A DNA stretch of 32,996 bases from 2-02-FULL-66-14 sp964651335 (GCA_964651335.1 CAZYVT010000043.1:1-32996), one strand, 5' to 3'. Counted from the first letter of the stretch, positions 7,601 through 14,696 are shown. Translations and numbers: made by a program. The notes: a model not told the origin generated them from the letters alone.

Positions 7601-8757
7601 CTGCCCTGGAACGTGCCTGTAGTCGTGACATGCGGAATGTCACCATCCGCATCCGTATCCTGCGCGTCCGCAAACGTGCCCGACGGCGCGTCAGGATGTG
7701 CCTGCCCCGCAATCACATTACCGGTTGCAGTGAGGTGCGCATCTTCCTGCGCCCAATTGGTGTCCGCGTGCGCGACCGGCGCCGTGTCGTCGTCCTGAAT
7801 CGTGACAATTGCGCTATTCGCGGTCGGGTCGATGGTCGCATTGACCGCGTCGGTCAGCACGATGCTGAAGTTCTCGTTGTTCTCGACCCGGTGATCCTGA
7901 GCGATCTCAACCGTGACGACAAATTCGGTCTGGCCGGCCGGGATCGTCACTGTGCCGGTGAGCTGCCCGCTGTAGTCTGACGGTGTCTGCGCCGCGTCAA
8001 TGCTGTTCGCGGCATCCGCAGGACCGGACACGATCTGGTAGGTCACCTGAACGTCGCTGTCGAACGCCTTGTCGAGCTTGATGACGAAATCGACCGACCT
8101 GGTCGTTTCACCGTCGGTACCTTCAACGATCGGTACCGAGCCGACTGACACCTGCGAAGGATGTGTCGGTACCGTACCGCCGCCTTCGCCCGGCGTATTC
8201 CCTACATCCACCGATACTTGAACTGAAACCGACACCACCGGAGGCGTAATGGTCGGAACGATCGGCAGCAACTGGAATTCAGGCGCCGCAAACGCGAGCG
8301 AATCGCCCGTCGTGGGAAACCCGGAAGTCACGACTCCCGTAGTATTGGCCTGGTCGATGATTACGGGTGTGCCGCCGCCTCCGTCCACGCCACCACCGGC
8401 CGCGGGCGCGCCACCGGCCGCGGTGGCAGGGGCCACCTGAGACGGGTCTTGTCCGCCGGCGATCGCCGCCTGCAGCGCTGCCACGTCCGACCCGGGCGCG
8501 GCCGTCGCCGGTGAGGCCGCCGTGGCCACACCCAGAATGCTTTCATGGAGGGCGAGCTCGGTATCGCCGCCGCAGTCGAGCGTCTTGCCGTTCTCCAGCG
8601 CGATATTGACCGACCCCAACGCATTGGTCGTGATCACCTCGTCGCTGAAAACCTGATCGCCCACCTGCAGGATACGAACCGTGCCGTCGGCTGCGGTTGC
8701 CTTCACTTCGCCGACGACCGCGGTCACCGTTCCCAGAACTTTGCCAGTCGCTGCCAT
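4648..8757 (-). CDS. LapA-type RTX adhesin, T1SS substrate, 1369 aa
   Basis: ATG 8757 is preceded by a strong AGGAGGG. The retention module spans about residues 1-75 (KVLGTVTAVVGEVKA). An Ala/Gly linker follows with TAAG at 112-115, the motif cut by LapG in Pseudomonas LapA. Next come a Calx-beta domain (about 205-320), a VCBS/cadherin-like domain (325-450), another VCBS-like segment (450-582), and two nearly identical 167-residue T1SS repeat domains (583-749 and 750-916). A domain encoded by less GC-rich DNA follows (about 917-1205). The C-terminus has RTX calcium-binding nonapeptides (about 1235-1268, GGGGHDVLTGGAGSDTF) and a T1SS-type secretion end. It is small for the family, whose members often exceed several thousand residues. 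By inference the product is the surface adhesin exported by the LapBC/TolC system at 10.7-16.9 kb. Regulation is likely through the upstream boxes at 8795-8875 and post-translationally through LapG/LapD. Confidence 0.95.
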   Translation of the reverse strand: MAATGKVLGTVTAVVGEVKATAADGTVRILQVGDQVFSDEVITTNALGSVNIALENGKTLDCGGDTELALHESILGVATAASPATAAPGSDVAALQAAIAGGQDPSQVAPATAAGGAPAAGGGVDGGGGTPVIIDQANTTGVVTSGFPTTGDSLAFAAPEFQLLPIVPTITPPVVSVSVQVSVDVGNTPGEGGGTVPTHPSQVSVGSVPIVEGTDGETTRSVDFVIKLDKAFDSDVQVTYQIVSGPADAANSIDAAQTPSDYSGQLTGTVTIPAGQTEFVVTVEIAQDHRVENNENFSIVLTDAVNATIDPTANSAIVTIQDDDTAPVAHADTNWAQEDAHLTATGNVIAGQAHPDAPSGTFADAQDTDADGDIPHVTTTGTFQGSYGSLVLNADGSYTYSLNNGNAAVQGLDTGETLTDTFSYTASDGVNAPSSSSLSVTIFGTNDVPEITVKTGGDIFASGAEGTVSEAALAIIGSNPSSDGEFVSGSFKVADTDGVDDIDSVTINGQTVAVGSLVGATFDGDAGVITVTSYADGVANFTYELTQAVTDGEGEETDVFTLTTSDGTSTSAPATITITILDDVPSITVTAAAAADALTVDETNLAANATANFADNFSNAPVFGADGAGTVSSAYTLSMNAGGTGLVDTATGQTVALVMNGGAVEGRVSDGEGGFFVVFKVSVDASGNVTLDQQRAVMHTPDTGPDQSTSLSAADLVVLTRTDTITDKDGDISSGSASINIGTALSFEDDAPSITVSATQAADTLTVDETNLVANATASFADNFGNAPVFGADGAGTVSSAYTLSMNAGGTGLVDTATGQTVALVMNGGAVEGRVSDGEGGFFVVFKVSVDASGNVTLDQQRAVMHTPDTGPDQSTSLSAADLVVLTRTDTITDKDGDTSSGSASINIGTALSFEDDGPSFTIVNDGADEDTAVSIATPNPATDTTYVGQFADWNYGADMSQAVPTLSNVSGSVTINGASTSNSLILDLKDSAGVIAAKLTLNADGTDSIQVIHRAATTETDTLLTSDVTAEGPSLVKTINSSISGLVITITGNDGNSTPNEATDQVNPSTQGWAIKDNQIDKGESITFSFNETVERFSFVTDGFTGNPSGGDVGLTIRLFYDAGHTIFQDFTGINVVNGGSVQVADLTGFGQNGVYSSIYGVNVLSDNSQDSNDGFRLNNVAVSKISTTPAPDLDYSFTVNILDKDGDSAAQSFSVHLDGDTTSGGLVLEANAGTSGADVLTGAGANDVLIGGGGHDVLTGGAGSDTFKFTGTLDANSSDTVTDFNVAPVFSGGDVLDLHDVLPAAAQGQTTEGALGAYISVQTVGSDTVVSVDSDGAGGAVAVQVVTLQGITGVTLADLLSNSQIHT
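6009..7011 (-). repeat. Two tandem 501-bp repeats inside the adhesin
   Basis: Matching positions are exactly 501 bp apart (for example tgcatcaccgcgcgctgctg at 6161 and 6662). The copies are nearly identical over about 500 bp, with only scattered differences and more divergence at the start of each domain. Each unit encodes one 167-residue T1SS repeat domain, so copy-number change would keep the frame. Confidence 0.95.
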
Positions 8758-8794
8758 TTGCCTACCCTCCTGGTTCTTGCTCAGCCTTGTCCGG

Positions 8795-8812
8795 GCGACA
8801 TTCGCCCGAAAT
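8795..8812 (-). promoter_or_regulatory. Conserved upstream box B of adhesin 2
   Basis: This sequence matches the box at 1527-1545 upstream of adhesin 1 and lies 38 bp before the ATG. Here it overlaps a perfect inverted repeat, CGGGCGA-CAT-TCGCCCG (8792-8808), which is only partly kept at adhesin 1. An operator or leader hairpin is possible. Confidence 0.5.
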
Positions 8813-8857
8813 CACAGAAGGATTCTGCGACGCTCAGGGGAAAAGCGTTAGTGCCAT

Positions 8858-8875
8858 AAGTACCAGTACCTTAGT
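8858..8875 (-). promoter_or_regulatory. Conserved upstream box A of adhesin 2
   Basis: All 18 bp are identical to the box at 1590-1607, at nearly the same distance (101 bp) from the start codon. It lies in the 147-bp gap after the murein peptidase gene, so this adhesin probably has its own promoter. Confidence 0.6.
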
Positions 8876-8904
8876 CCCGTTTGTGCCCTATCGCACGCTC
8901 GCGA

Positions 8905-10293
8905 TCAGTCCAAAATCACGAAATGGGCGTTGGCTGCCAGTTGGAGCTGGTCCCGGTAGGACTGGACCGCCTTGAAGAAGCCCAGTGCCTCGATCGGAGG
9001 CGCCTCCACCTCCTCAGGGGGGGGAACGCTGACCCACTCCCCGGCGCCATTCTGCAGGTGAAATTCGTAGTGCACGTGCGGCCCGGTGGCAAGCCCTGTC
9101 ATCCCGACATGGCCGATCACCTGGCCGTTCTTGACCCTGCTGCCGACCGCGAGGCCCGGTGCGAAGCCGTTGAGATGGCCGTAATAGGTGAGGAAACGAT
9201 CGAAGTGCCGCAGGATGACGAGGTTGCCCAGCTCGCCGTGCTCCCCCATGAAGTCCACCGCGCCCTCTGCGGTCGCAAGGACCCTCGCGCCGAGCGGAGC
9301 GGCATAGTCGGTGCCGCGATGTGCGCGCCACAGGCCGAGAATCGGGTGAAAGCGCGCCAGCGTGTAGTCCGAAGTCACGCGGGAGAACTCGACCGGCGAC
9401 TTGCGAAAGGTCTTTCGCATGCTCTTGCCGGTCTCCGTGTAATAGCCGGCGTCCCCCCGCCCGTCGTCGAACCAGAACGCCTGCAGGCGCCGGTTGCGGA
9501 TGACGAATTCGACCGCAAGAATTCTCCCGCCGCGCTCGATATGACCGTCCCGATACAGCACTTCATACGCAATCGTGCACCGGTAGCCGTGGTGCAGCTC
9601 GCGATGGAAGTCCACGTCGCCCGCGAAGATCTCCACCAACTGGAGCACAATTTCCTCGGGCAGGCCGATGGCGTCGGTCGCTGTGAAGAGCGACGCCTTT
9701 GCAGGGTCGGAACGAACCCTTTCCACCAGCCGCGGATCGCTCGCGTGGCGCCTGACCTGGACGCCCAGCGAGCTGAACAGGATCGAGTAGGCCTCGTCCG
9801 CGTTGACGACGTAATCGATCTCGAGCGCTCGAGTCGCTTGCACCGATCGAAGCCGGAGGTACTTGCCGGGAAAAAGCGGCGGGAGCAGGGCGATGCCATC
9901 GGTCGCGGCGGCGCTCGCGAGAGCCTCGGAACCGAGCGCATCCCGCACCCGTTTGAACAGGTCCGCCCAGGTTTCCCCTGACGCCGCCCGTGTTTCGATC
10001 TCGCGCCGCGACGCTCGCCCAGGCGCGGCAGAGCCGGGCCGATAGAGAATGTCTCCCGGCTTCGGGCGCGGACGATCGTCCTTGGCGCTGCCGCTGACGG
10101 GAGCGGCGCCAAAGGCAGCGACTTCTACGAGCGCTTGCCCGGCCGGACGGTTGCCCTGAAGCGGCTCCGTGGCCGCGGCGCGCGAAACCGCGCAAGCCGC
10201 CGCGATTGCAAACAGAGTACGGGCGAACAGGCTGACTGGAGAGCGGCGCGCGCCTGGCAGCGAGAGCGCACCGCTAGAGAATGTCGTCTTCAC
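8905..10293 (-). CDS. M23-family murein metallopeptidase, periplasmic
   Basis: This 462-residue protein has an N-terminal hydrophobic segment (about 21-41, LFARTLFAIAAACAVSRAAA) that looks like a signal peptide. An OapA/LysM-like region follows (about 105-160, GETWADLFKRVRDALG). The C-terminal LytM/M23 domain has the zinc ligands H325 and D329 in HRGTDYAAPLG and H408 in GPHVHYEF. All catalytic residues are present, so it should be an active peptidoglycan endopeptidase like MepM/YebA. It overlaps the upstream small gene by 20 bp and is followed by the complete adhesin gene. A role in opening the murein for assembly or passage of the adhesin exporter is plausible inference. General cell-wall growth is the alternative. 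Confidence 0.9.
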   Translation of the reverse strand: MKTTFSSGALSLPGARRSPVSLFARTLFAIAAACAVSRAAATEPLQGNRPAGQALVEVAAFGAAPVSGSAKDDRPRPKPGDILYRPGSAAPGRASRREIETRAASGETWADLFKRVRDALGSEALASAAATDGIALLPPLFPGKYLRLRSVQATRALEIDYVVNADEAYSILFSSLGVQVRRHASDPRLVERVRSDPAKASLFTATDAIGLPEEIVLQLVEIFAGDVDFHRELHHGYRCTIAYEVLYRDGHIERGGRILAVEFVIRNRRLQAFWFDDGRGDAGYYTETGKSMRKTFRKSPVEFSRVTSDYTLARFHPILGLWRAHRGTDYAAPLGARVLATAEGAVDFMGEHGELGNLVILRHFDRFLTYYGHLNGFAPGLAVGSRVKNGQVIGHVGMTGLATGPHVHYEFHLQNGAGEWVSVPPPEEVEAPPIEALGFFKAVQSYRDQLQLAANAHFVILD

Positions 10294-10606
10294 TGACGAC
10301 GATCTGCAACCGTTTTCGCGCCACCTGGCGTTGCAAATATTTTTCCCCCGCCGCCGGAGGCAGGTCGGTGAACTTGATCACGTCCTTATCGATCATCAGG
10401 TCGATCAGGTCGTCGACCAGGCGGATCATCTTCAAGTCGCTGCCCGCAAGGACCCGCCGCGCGGAGTCCGGCGAGGCCAGGCCGCGCTCGACGAGGAAGC
10501 GCGTCAGCTCGGGGTCGTCAGCCTGGAGCTCCTCGGCGACGCCGATTTCGGCCTGATCGAAAATGCCGGAAATCCGTCCCGCTGCATCCCGAGTGACATA
10601 TGGCAT
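10274..10606 (-). CDS. Small conserved protein (often labelled tryptophan synthase beta-like)
   Basis: This is a 110-residue protein with no signal peptide or membrane segment. It starts MPYVTRDAAGRISG, has acidic middle helices (DLKMIRLVDDLIDLMIDKDVIKFTDLP), and ends in a basic-to-acidic tail. Proteins of this type are widespread in proteobacteria and are sometimes named after tryptophan synthase beta without evidence for that activity; I assign no function. The ATG at 10606 follows GGCGAGGA. The gene lies just after the terminator of the TolC-type gene and overlaps the M23 peptidase gene by 20 bp, so those two are probably co-translated. Confidence 0.75.
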   Translation of the reverse strand: MPYVTRDAAGRISGIFDQAEIGVAEELQADDPELTRFLVERGLASPDSARRVLAGSDLKMIRLVDDLIDLMIDKDVIKFTDLPPAAGEKYLQRQVARKRLQIVVSEDDIL

Positions 10607-10631
10607 GCAATCCTCGCCGCCCCAAGAAAAA

Positions 10632-10651
10632 ACGGGGCGTGTACGCCCCGT
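10632..10651 (-). terminator. Intrinsic terminator after the TolC-type gene
   Basis: An 8-bp perfect stem (ACGGGGCG / CGCCCCGT) with a four-base loop is followed on the minus strand by TTTTTTCTT. It separates the exporter genes from the small-protein/M23 gene pair. Confidence 0.9.
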
Positions 10652-10675
10652 CAGAAAACGATGTCCGCGCCTGCT

Positions 10676-12301
10676 CTACTGCTTGGACTCGGACTGCTTT
10701 TGCTCCGCCACGACGACTTCGGTCCGCTGCTCAGACTGCCCGGCTTCCGCCTGAGGCTGCTCCGGCTGCTTGGCTTCTGCAGGCTGTTGCTCAGCCGGTT
10801 TGGCTTCCGCCTGAGGCTGCTCCGGCTGCTTGGCTTCTGCTGGCTGCTGCTCGGCCGGTTTGGCTTCAGCCTGCGGCTGCTCCGGCTGCTTGGCTTCTAC
10901 CGGCTGCTCCTCGGCCGATTTGGCTTCAGCCTTTTTTTCCTCCGGTTGCACCGCCTCCGAGCGCTTTTCCTCGGCAGGCATGGCAGCGGACTTCGCCAGG
11001 GCCTCTTCGGGCGGCTTGATCGCGAGGGCGGTCATCAACGCGCCCATGGCGTTGAGCACCCGGTAACGGGCGTTGAGCTCGATGAACTGCGCGTTCACGA
11101 GGGTGCTGCGCGAGGTGAAATATTCGTTTTCGCTATCGAGCAGATCGAGCAGGGTGCGCTGGCCGATCGCGAACTGCTGTGCATAAGCGACCCGCGTCGC
11201 ATCGCTGGCCTTCACATAGCGATCGAGGGACGGCAGCCGGTCGCGGGCAGTCGCATAGGCGTTGTATGCCAGCCTCACGGCGGCTTCGACCTGGCGGTTC
11301 GTGTTGCGGGCGATTTGCTGCGCCTCGGTGATCTGCTTTGCGGTCTCTTCGCCGCGATGGTAGTCGAATCCGCCGCGGAATACGTTCCACTTCAACCACA
11401 GCATGACCAGCCGGTCGCGATTGGGGCCCGTGACCCCGTCGATGTTCTTGTTGTCCGAGTAGCTCGCTTCCAGCTCCAAGCGCGGAAAGTTGAAGGACTT
11501 CGCGATTTCGCGCTGTGCCTGTGCCGCATCCACGTCGGAGAGGGCGGACTTGAGGATCGGATGATTCTGGAGTCCCGCTTTCAGCGCCTCGTCCACCGAC
11601 GGCGGGATCGACGGCGCTTCCGGCTTGGTCAGACTGACCGGCATCTTGCCGACCACCTTGAGGTACGCGATTTCGGCATCGCGCAGCGAGCTTTCGGCCG
11701 ACGCCAGGTTCGACACCGCGAGCGAGAGGCGTGCGTCGATCTGTTCGAGGTCCGCCCGACGCCCGACGCCTTTGTCGGCGCGCAGCTTGACCTGATCGAA
11801 GGTCCTCTGGTGCGCCGCAAGGTTATCCTTGGCGAAACTCGTCAGCTCGGTGTTCTTCAGCACATCGAGGTAGGCGTCAATCGCCTGCAGGCCGGTGTCC
11901 TCCGCGCTTCCGTAGACGCGATGCGCGGACGAATCGGAAATTGCCTTGCGCCGATCCACTTCGCCCGTGACCCCCAACCCATCGAACAGCATCTGGTTGA
12001 GGACCAGGCCTTCCTGCTTGCGATTCAGTTTGACCCACTGACCGGGCGCTATGAGCTCCGTGGTCGCGTTCTTGCTGTGCTCGCGGCCGGATCCGTAGAG
12101 ATAATCGATCTTCGGGTAGTAACCACCCTTTGCCGCGTCGATTGCGGAATCCGCCGCATCCTTCTTTCTTGCGGCACTGAGAACTTGCGGGTGGCTATCG
12201 ATCGCGAAAGTCACGATCTCTTTCAACGTCTCGGCCGCGGCGAAACCGCTCAACGCAAACGTCAGCGCGCCGACCGTACCTGCTACCGCATGCTTCATCA
12301 T
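10676..12301 (-). CDS. lapE: TolC-family outer-membrane pore of the adhesin T1SS (LapE type)
   Basis: This 541-residue protein has a signal peptide (about 1-23, cut near GFAAA-E). It then shows the two TolC/OEP repeats, with conserved starts LKEIVTFAIDSHPQVLSA and VDEALKAGLQNHPILKSA and long coiled-coil helices. The OEP body ends near residue 425. The last ~115 residues are an unusual Pro/Glu/Ala/Lys/Gln tail built of 20-residue repeats. Family knowledge: the protein forms the outer-membrane channel in which LapA-type adhesins are held. The tail would lie in the periplasm, because TolC C-termini are periplasmic. A strong GAGGTGAGGAA precedes ATG 12301, and a terminator follows the stop. The gene is 235 bp from the regulator gene and so may have its own promoter. 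Confidence 0.93.
   Translation of the reverse strand: MMKHAVAGTVGALTFALSGFAAAETLKEIVTFAIDSHPQVLSAARKKDAADSAIDAAKGGYYPKIDYLYGSGREHSKNATTELIAPGQWVKLNRKQEGLVLNQMLFDGLGVTGEVDRRKAISDSSAHRVYGSAEDTGLQAIDAYLDVLKNTELTSFAKDNLAAHQRTFDQVKLRADKGVGRRADLEQIDARLSLAVSNLASAESSLRDAEIAYLKVVGKMPVSLTKPEAPSIPPSVDEALKAGLQNHPILKSALSDVDAAQAQREIAKSFNFPRLELEASYSDNKNIDGVTGPNRDRLVMLWLKWNVFRGGFDYHRGEETAKQITEAQQIARNTNRQVEAAVRLAYNAYATARDRLPSLDRYVKASDATRVAYAQQFAIGQRTLLDLLDSENEYFTSRSTLVNAQFIELNARYRVLNAMGALMTALAIKPPEEALAKSAAMPAEEKRSEAVQPEEKKAEAKSAEEQPVEAKQPEQPQAEAKPAEQQPAEAKQPEQPQAEAKPAEQQPAEAKQPEQPQAEAGQSEQRTEVVVAEQKQSESKQ
10741..10920 (-). repeat. Three 60-bp tandem repeats in the TolC-type tail
   Basis: Three consecutive 60-bp units starting at 10741, 10801 and 10861 each contain ggctgctccggctgcttggc. 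Each encodes a 20-residue unit of the kind AKQPEQPQAEAKPAEQQPAE. The period is a multiple of three, so length change by slippage would not shift the frame. Confidence 0.95.
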
Positions 12302-12317
12302 TTCCTCACCTCATTAT

Positions 12318-12333
12318 TCTTTGCGCGCAAAGA
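12318..12333. promoter_or_regulatory. Perfect 16-bp palindrome upstream of the TolC-type gene
   Basis: TCTTTGCGCGCAAAGA is fully self-complementary and starts 16 bp before the ATG. It may be an operator or a leader hairpin. The rest of the 235-bp gap (12302-12536) holds a GTCGCAAA/GTCGCAAC direct repeat at about 12441-12456 and no gene. Confidence 0.4.
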
Positions 12334-12536
12334 TGACCCCGGCGCGGCATAACGCGAGCTAAGCCTTTTCGTCAGATTAGCTGTTTAAGAGATTGCGGTA
12401 AATCGGTTATTGGGTTTGACCTCCGGAACTCGCGAGCGTTGTCGCAAAGTCGCAACAAGGCCCCCATAAGTGGTTCAATCTTAATGGATTGTCGCGCCCT
12501 TGGGAAGATACCCGACGGTCGATTTTAACCCTGATG

Positions 12537-13208
12537 TCACGGCTTGCGGGGCATGAACGATCCGGCGAGCCTGCCTTCCCGAACCAGAAGCACCAGGTTC
12601 AGCCGGTCTGAAACGCCCAGTTTTTGAAAGACATTCGACAGATGCCCTTTTACGGTGCGCTCCGAGATCGCGAGCGCCGAGGCAACCTGCTTGTTCGAGG
12701 CGCCTTCCCCGATCAGGCGCACGATTTCCTTTTCGCGCTGGGTCAACTCGGATAGCCCGTCGTTCACTGGTTTCTGGTCCGGCGGGCGGTGTGCCTGGAC
12801 ATAATTCCGCAGTTCGGTCACGAGGCGAGGCAGGAGACTCCGCGTCACCCATACGCCTCCGTTCGAAGTCACGCTCAGCACCTGCTGCAACGACTCGGGG
12901 TCGATTCCGCGCCGGCAACAACCCTTGGCGCCGGCCTTGAGGAGCGCGATCTCCTCGTCCTCCGCGAACACGGGGGTCAGCACGATGACGCGTCCGCCTC
13001 CGGACATGCCGACCACTTCCCCGACCTGGCGCTCGATCGGACGCTCCAGCAAATCGGAATCGAGGAGCACCGCGGAGGGCTCCCGCGCCATGATTTTTTC
13101 GGTCAGTGCTTCCACGGTGCTTGCAACGTCGAGCTCGTGCTCGGCACTGGCCGCGCGGCGACAACGGTTCTCCAGCTCAGCGTCCCGGGTCGCGATGAGT
13201 ATCGCCAT
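12537..13208 (-). CDS. LuxR/NarL-type transcription regulator with altered receiver
   Basis: This 223-residue protein has an N-terminal receiver-like domain (1-120) with Asp50 in VLLDSDLL at the phosphorylation position and Thr in VLTPV. The conserved lysine after the fourth strand is replaced: the segment reads AKGCCRRGID where most receivers have a GYLLK-like motif. The C-terminal GerE helix-turn-helix is complete (about 150-210, LTQREKEIVRLIGEGASNKQ, then ERTVKGHLSNVFQKLGV). There is no histidine kinase in the window. It sits between the membrane-fusion protein and TolC-type genes, 49 bp after the former. Regulation of the adhesin or exporter genes is the natural inference. Whether it responds to phosphorylation is uncertain. 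Confidence 0.88.
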   Translation of the reverse strand: MAILIATRDAELENRCRRAASAEHELDVASTVEALTEKIMAREPSAVLLDSDLLERPIERQVGEVVGMSGGGRVIVLTPVFAEDEEIALLKAGAKGCCRRGIDPESLQQVLSVTSNGGVWVTRSLLPRLVTELRNYVQAHRPPDQKPVNDGLSELTQREKEIVRLIGEGASNKQVASALAISERTVKGHLSNVFQKLGVSDRLNLVLLVREGRLAGSFMPRKP

Positions 13209-13257
13209 AGGTCACACGCGGTGATTGCTTGTTGCGAGTCGGCTCGGGCGGCGCGCC

Positions 13258-14598
13258 TCAGCGCTCCCGGAACGCCAGCTCTTTGGTCTTGATGATGGGC
13301 TTGAGCAGGTATTGCAGGAACGTCTTTTCCCCGGTCTGGATGTGGACCGTCGCGGTCATCCCGGGAATGATCGCCACGGGCTTGTCGCGCCGCGCGGGCA
13401 CGGCGCTGGTGGTTCGCACGCGGACGAGATAGTAGCTCTCCGCCCTATCCGGCTTCTTTTCGTCGGTGATCGAGTCCGCACTGATCTGTTCGAGCTTCGC
13501 AGGGAAGCCTCCGTAGATCGAGAAATCGTAGGCCGTGATCTTGACCAGCGCGTCCTGCCCCGGGCGCAGAAACGCGATGTCCCGCGGCTTGACGCGTGCC
13601 TCGACCAGCAGGTTATCCTCCAGCGGAACGATCTCCAGCAGCTCCGACCCGGGCTGGACGACTCCGCCGACCGTGGTGATCTTTACCGATTTCACGGTCC
13701 CGGTCACGGGCGAGCGGACGACGGCGCGGTCGACTCGATCCTGGAGCGCAACCCCGGTCGCCGACGTGCCTTCCTGCTCGGCGCGCACCTGATTGAGCTC
13801 GGCGAGCGCGTCGTTGCGGAACTTCGCAACGTAGCTGTCGAGCCTGCTTCTCGCCTCGGAAATGGCTGCATCCAGGCGCGGAATCGTGATCTTGGTCGAG
13901 TCCAGCTCGCCCTGAAGATCGTTCTGCTGGCGCTCGAGGCGCAGCAACTCGACTTCCGACATCGCACCCGCCTTCACCAGCGGACGTGACATGGTCAGCT
14001 CCCTGTTGAGGAACTCCAGGCTGGTCTGGATCTGCGTGAGACGCCCGCGCTTTTCCTTCAGCTCCTGGGAGCGCTGATCGACCTGCTGCCGGAAGGCCGC
14101 CGTATTGGCGTTGAATTCCGCCTGCCTCGAGCGGTACAGCGTCAGTTCGCGTTCCGCAAGATCGTGGTTGTCCCTGACGAATTTCTGCGGCAGCTCGAAA
14201 TTCTTCCCCGAGACTTCGGCCGTCAAACGCGCAATTTTCGCGGTCAACGCGTCGTTCTTGGCCTTGTTCTCCTGAAACGAGGAGGCATACCGCGTGTCGT
14301 CGATCAACATCAGCACCTGGTTCTTGCGCACGACGTCGCCGACCCTCACCTTGATGTCGGAAACGATGCCTCCCTCCAGGTTCTGGACCACCTGGACCTG
14401 GGTGGAAGGAATGATCTTGCCGTCGCCGACCGTGGTTTCGCCGATGTTGGCGAACGCCGCCCACACGATGAACGCGGCGACAAACAGCAGCGCGCCCCAG
14501 ATCAGGAAGTGCGAATACGCCGGCGGCCCCTGCAGCGCCGCCGCAGCGGTCTCACCCATGAACTCGATGTCTTCGCGCCGTTCCACCGTTCCAGGCAT
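13258..14598 (-). CDS. lapC: HlyD-family membrane-fusion protein of the adhesin T1SS (LapC type)
   Basis: From ATG 14598 the product is 446 residues. A GTG at 14700 overlapping the previous stop would add 34 residues, but these look non-native and the stretch contains a hairpin, so the internal ATG is preferred. A single membrane segment (about 28-50, LIWGALLFVAAFIVWAAF) follows a short cytoplasmic end. Next come the lipoyl/barrel half-motif (GKIIPSTQVQVVQNLEGGIV), a long coiled coil (about 110-290), and the second barrel part with RSPVTGTVKSV. The C-terminal HlyD signature is present (IPGMTATVHIQTGEKTFLQY). Family knowledge: it joins the ABC exporter to the TolC-type pore across the periplasm. 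The preceding gene encodes that ABC exporter. Confidence 0.93.
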   Translation of the reverse strand: MPGTVERREDIEFMGETAAAALQGPPAYSHFLIWGALLFVAAFIVWAAFANIGETTVGDGKIIPSTQVQVVQNLEGGIVSDIKVRVGDVVRKNQVLMLIDDTRYASSFQENKAKNDALTAKIARLTAEVSGKNFELPQKFVRDNHDLAERELTLYRSRQAEFNANTAAFRQQVDQRSQELKEKRGRLTQIQTSLEFLNRELTMSRPLVKAGAMSEVELLRLERQQNDLQGELDSTKITIPRLDAAISEARSRLDSYVAKFRNDALAELNQVRAEQEGTSATGVALQDRVDRAVVRSPVTGTVKSVKITTVGGVVQPGSELLEIVPLEDNLLVEARVKPRDIAFLRPGQDALVKITAYDFSIYGGFPAKLEQISADSITDEKKPDRAESYYLVRVRTTSAVPARRDKPVAIIPGMTATVHIQTGEKTFLQYLLKPIIKTKELAFRER

Positions 14599-14665
14599 GT
14601 TCCCGAATCGAACCTGCGAAAGCAAGCTCCCTTGCCAATGACCGCCACTGCTCGCGCACGGTGCG

Positions 14666-14687
14666 GCCGGGCGATCGTTCGCCCGGC
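14666..14687. other. Intercistronic hairpin between lapB and lapC
   Basis: GCCGGGCGA and TCGCCCGGC form a perfect 9-bp stem with a four-base loop in the 98-bp gap between the two genes. There is no T-tract on the minus strand. It may stabilise or process the mRNA, or lower expression downstream. Confidence 0.6.
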
Positions 14688-14696
14688 AGCGCGGCC

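Noticed and set aside
6661..7980. Long plus-strand open frame opposite the adhesin repeats
   Set aside because: The sequence is Arg/His/Asp-rich low-complexity and duplicates with the 501-bp repeat of the real gene on the other strand.
8835..8875. Sigma-54 promoter suggested by TGGCAC near the adhesin start
   Set aside because: The spacing between the GG and GC elements is wrong (7 instead of 10) and the motif is absent at adhesin 1.
10169..12352. A 727-codon plus-strand frame opposite the TolC-type gene
   Set aside because: It is an antisense shadow. It includes a Leu/Arg run that is only the reverse of the 60-bp repeats.
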